Assembly (NCBI RefSeq): GCF_036565765.1
Contig: NZ_DATCXP010000148.1
Reading direction: 5' to 3' (one strand)
DNA from: Terrimesophilobacter sp036565765
GTDB lineage: Bacteria > Actinomycetota > Actinomycetes > Actinomycetales > Microbacteriaceae
DNA: 6,758 nt
Below are positions 5,967 through 6,758 of this stretch, in pieces (the first letter of the stretch is position 1; the number at the start of each line of letters is the position of its first letter). Under the pieces are notes generated by a model. The model made no database searches. It was not told the origin of the DNA and saw only the letters and a program-made list of their open reading frames with translations. The position numbers were made by a program, and so were the translations under genes.

Positions 5967-6758
5967 CGGAGCCGGAACCACTCCCGGCGGGACGAGTCGG
6001 CGCCTGGCTGGCCACGCTCGATTCCGGATACTTCGCCCTCGTCATGGCGACCGGGATCGTGTCGATCGGATGCCGGCTCCTCGGTTTTCCGGTTCTCGCA
6101 GAAGTTCTCCTCACCGCCACGGTCATCGGATTCGTCGTCCTTCTGATCGCCTACCTACTGCGCGCCCTCCGCTTCCCGCGCCGGTTCGCCGCCTCGCTGC
6201 GCGCACCCTCGAGCGCCGTCTCCTACTTCACGGTCGTGGCCGGGACCAACGTGCTGGCCACCGCGCTGCTCGCGCACGGACTCTGGTCGATCTCGCTCGT
6301 CCTCGGGCTCTGCGCCTTTTTGATGTGGCTCGTCCTCACCTACGGGTTGTTCTCCTCGATCGTGCTCGCCGGCAACCGGCCTCTGCTGCGGGAGATCACC
6401 GGGGTGTGGCTCATCTGGGTGGTCGGCACCCAATCCATCGCCGTGCTCGCGACCGCCCTCGCCCCGCAGCTGCCCTGGCCGATGGGCCGGGACCTGCTCG
6501 GCGTAGCCTCCGTGCTGTTCTGGAGCGTCGGCATCGTGCTGTACCTGATCCTCGTGGTGATCATCTTCCTGCGCCTGTTCCTCATCGAGACGACCCCGGC
6601 CGAGATGGGGCCCGCCTACTGGATCCTCATGGGGGCGACGGCGATCAGCGTTTCCGCGGCAGCCGGCATCCTCATGCTCTCCTCGAGCGCCCCGCACCCG
6701 CTCCTCGCGGAGATGCACCCTTTCGTCGCCGGGGCCGTTGTCGTGTTGTGGTCGTTCG
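5963..6758 (+). CDS. TDT/SLAC1 (TehA-like) family membrane transporter, 3' end outside window
   Basis: The visible 265 residues start at GTG 5963, which overlaps the regulator stop as GTGA, indicating translational coupling; no separate ribosome site is seen. The frame stays open to the window edge. The first membrane segment carries SGYFALVMATGIVSIG, characteristic of the tellurite-resistance/dicarboxylate/sulfite transporter (TDT) family. FTVVAGTNVLAT, LIWVVGTQSIAVLA, LYLILVVIIFLRLFL and PAYWILMGATAIS are further family-like blocks. Hydrophobic segments lie at about 22-38, 47-68, 86-105, 109-135, 146-166, 183-207, 218-240 and from 254 on. Members move anions such as sulfite, malate, chloride or nitrate, and some confer tellurite resistance. 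The substrate is not readable here, but the Mo oxidoreductase nearby makes an oxyanion such as sulfite attractive. About one third or less of the protein is likely missing. Confidence 0.85.
   Translation, partial: MTEPEPLPAGRVGAWLATLDSGYFALVMATGIVSIGCRLLGFPVLAEVLLTATVIGFVVLLIAYLLRALRFPRRFAASLRAPSSAVSYFTVVAGTNVLATALLAHGLWSISLVLGLCAFLMWLVLTYGLFSSIVLAGNRPLLREITGVWLIWVVGTQSIAVLATALAPQLPWPMGRDLLGVASVLFWSVGIVLYLILVVIIFLRLFLIETTPAEMGPAYWILMGATAISVSAAAGILMLSSSAPHPLLAEMHPFVAGAVVVLWSF

Noticed and set aside
6155..6718. A 187-codon minus-strand frame opposite the transporter gene
   Set aside because: It is very rich in His, Glu, Asp, Arg and Gly, the expected mirror of hydrophobic membrane codons; the + strand clearly encodes TDT-family helices.
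1..6758. tRNA or rRNA genes, CRISPR arrays, insertion sequences, attachment sites
   Set aside because: No cloverleaf-like segment, regularly spaced repeat array, transposase frame or terminal inverted repeat was recognised; nearly all of the window is accounted for by protein genes.

Overview
The window is high-GC, gene-dense DNA with short gaps, overlapping starts and stops, GTG starts, and gene families typical of an actinobacterium. Codon style and protein sequences look most like Microbacteriaceae (Microbacterium or a relative). That placement is inferred by eye. The unifying theme is molybdenum: most genes either build the molybdenum cofactor (Moco) or appear to use it.

Layout. Positions 1-698 (+) hold the tail of a rhodanese-domain sulfur carrier activator (MoeZ/MoeB type) followed directly by moaE, the large subunit of molybdopterin synthase. 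A small dimeric-alpha/beta-barrel-like ORF (715-951) follows; it looks truncated or internally deleted and runs into a glutaryl-CoA dehydrogenase gene (908-2101, +). Converging on that from the right is a minus-strand operon, read in the order: cytochrome b/molybdopterin oxidoreductase fusion (5233-3446), moaA (3495-2407), moaD (2402-2157). At 5234-5342 is a divergent promoter region carrying two near-identical 17-bp direct repeats. To its right (+) are a winged-helix regulator with a SufR-like cysteine set (5343-5966) and, overlapping it by 4 nt, a TDT/SLAC1-family transporter that runs off the window end.

How it fits together. MoaA starts Moco synthesis from GTP. The MoeZ-type protein charges the C-terminal Gly-Gly of MoaD with sulfur, and MoaD plus MoaE make molybdopterin. 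The likely local customer is the fusion enzyme: six predicted membrane helices with candidate heme-ligand histidines, then a SUOX/YedY-type Mo domain which, by the positive-inside rule, sits on the cytoplasmic side. The regulator and transporter beside it suggest a redox- or metabolite-responsive module. One hypothesis is sulfite handling (oxidation plus export), but the substrate cannot be read from the sequence. Glutaryl-CoA dehydrogenase sits between the Moco genes with no obvious functional link.
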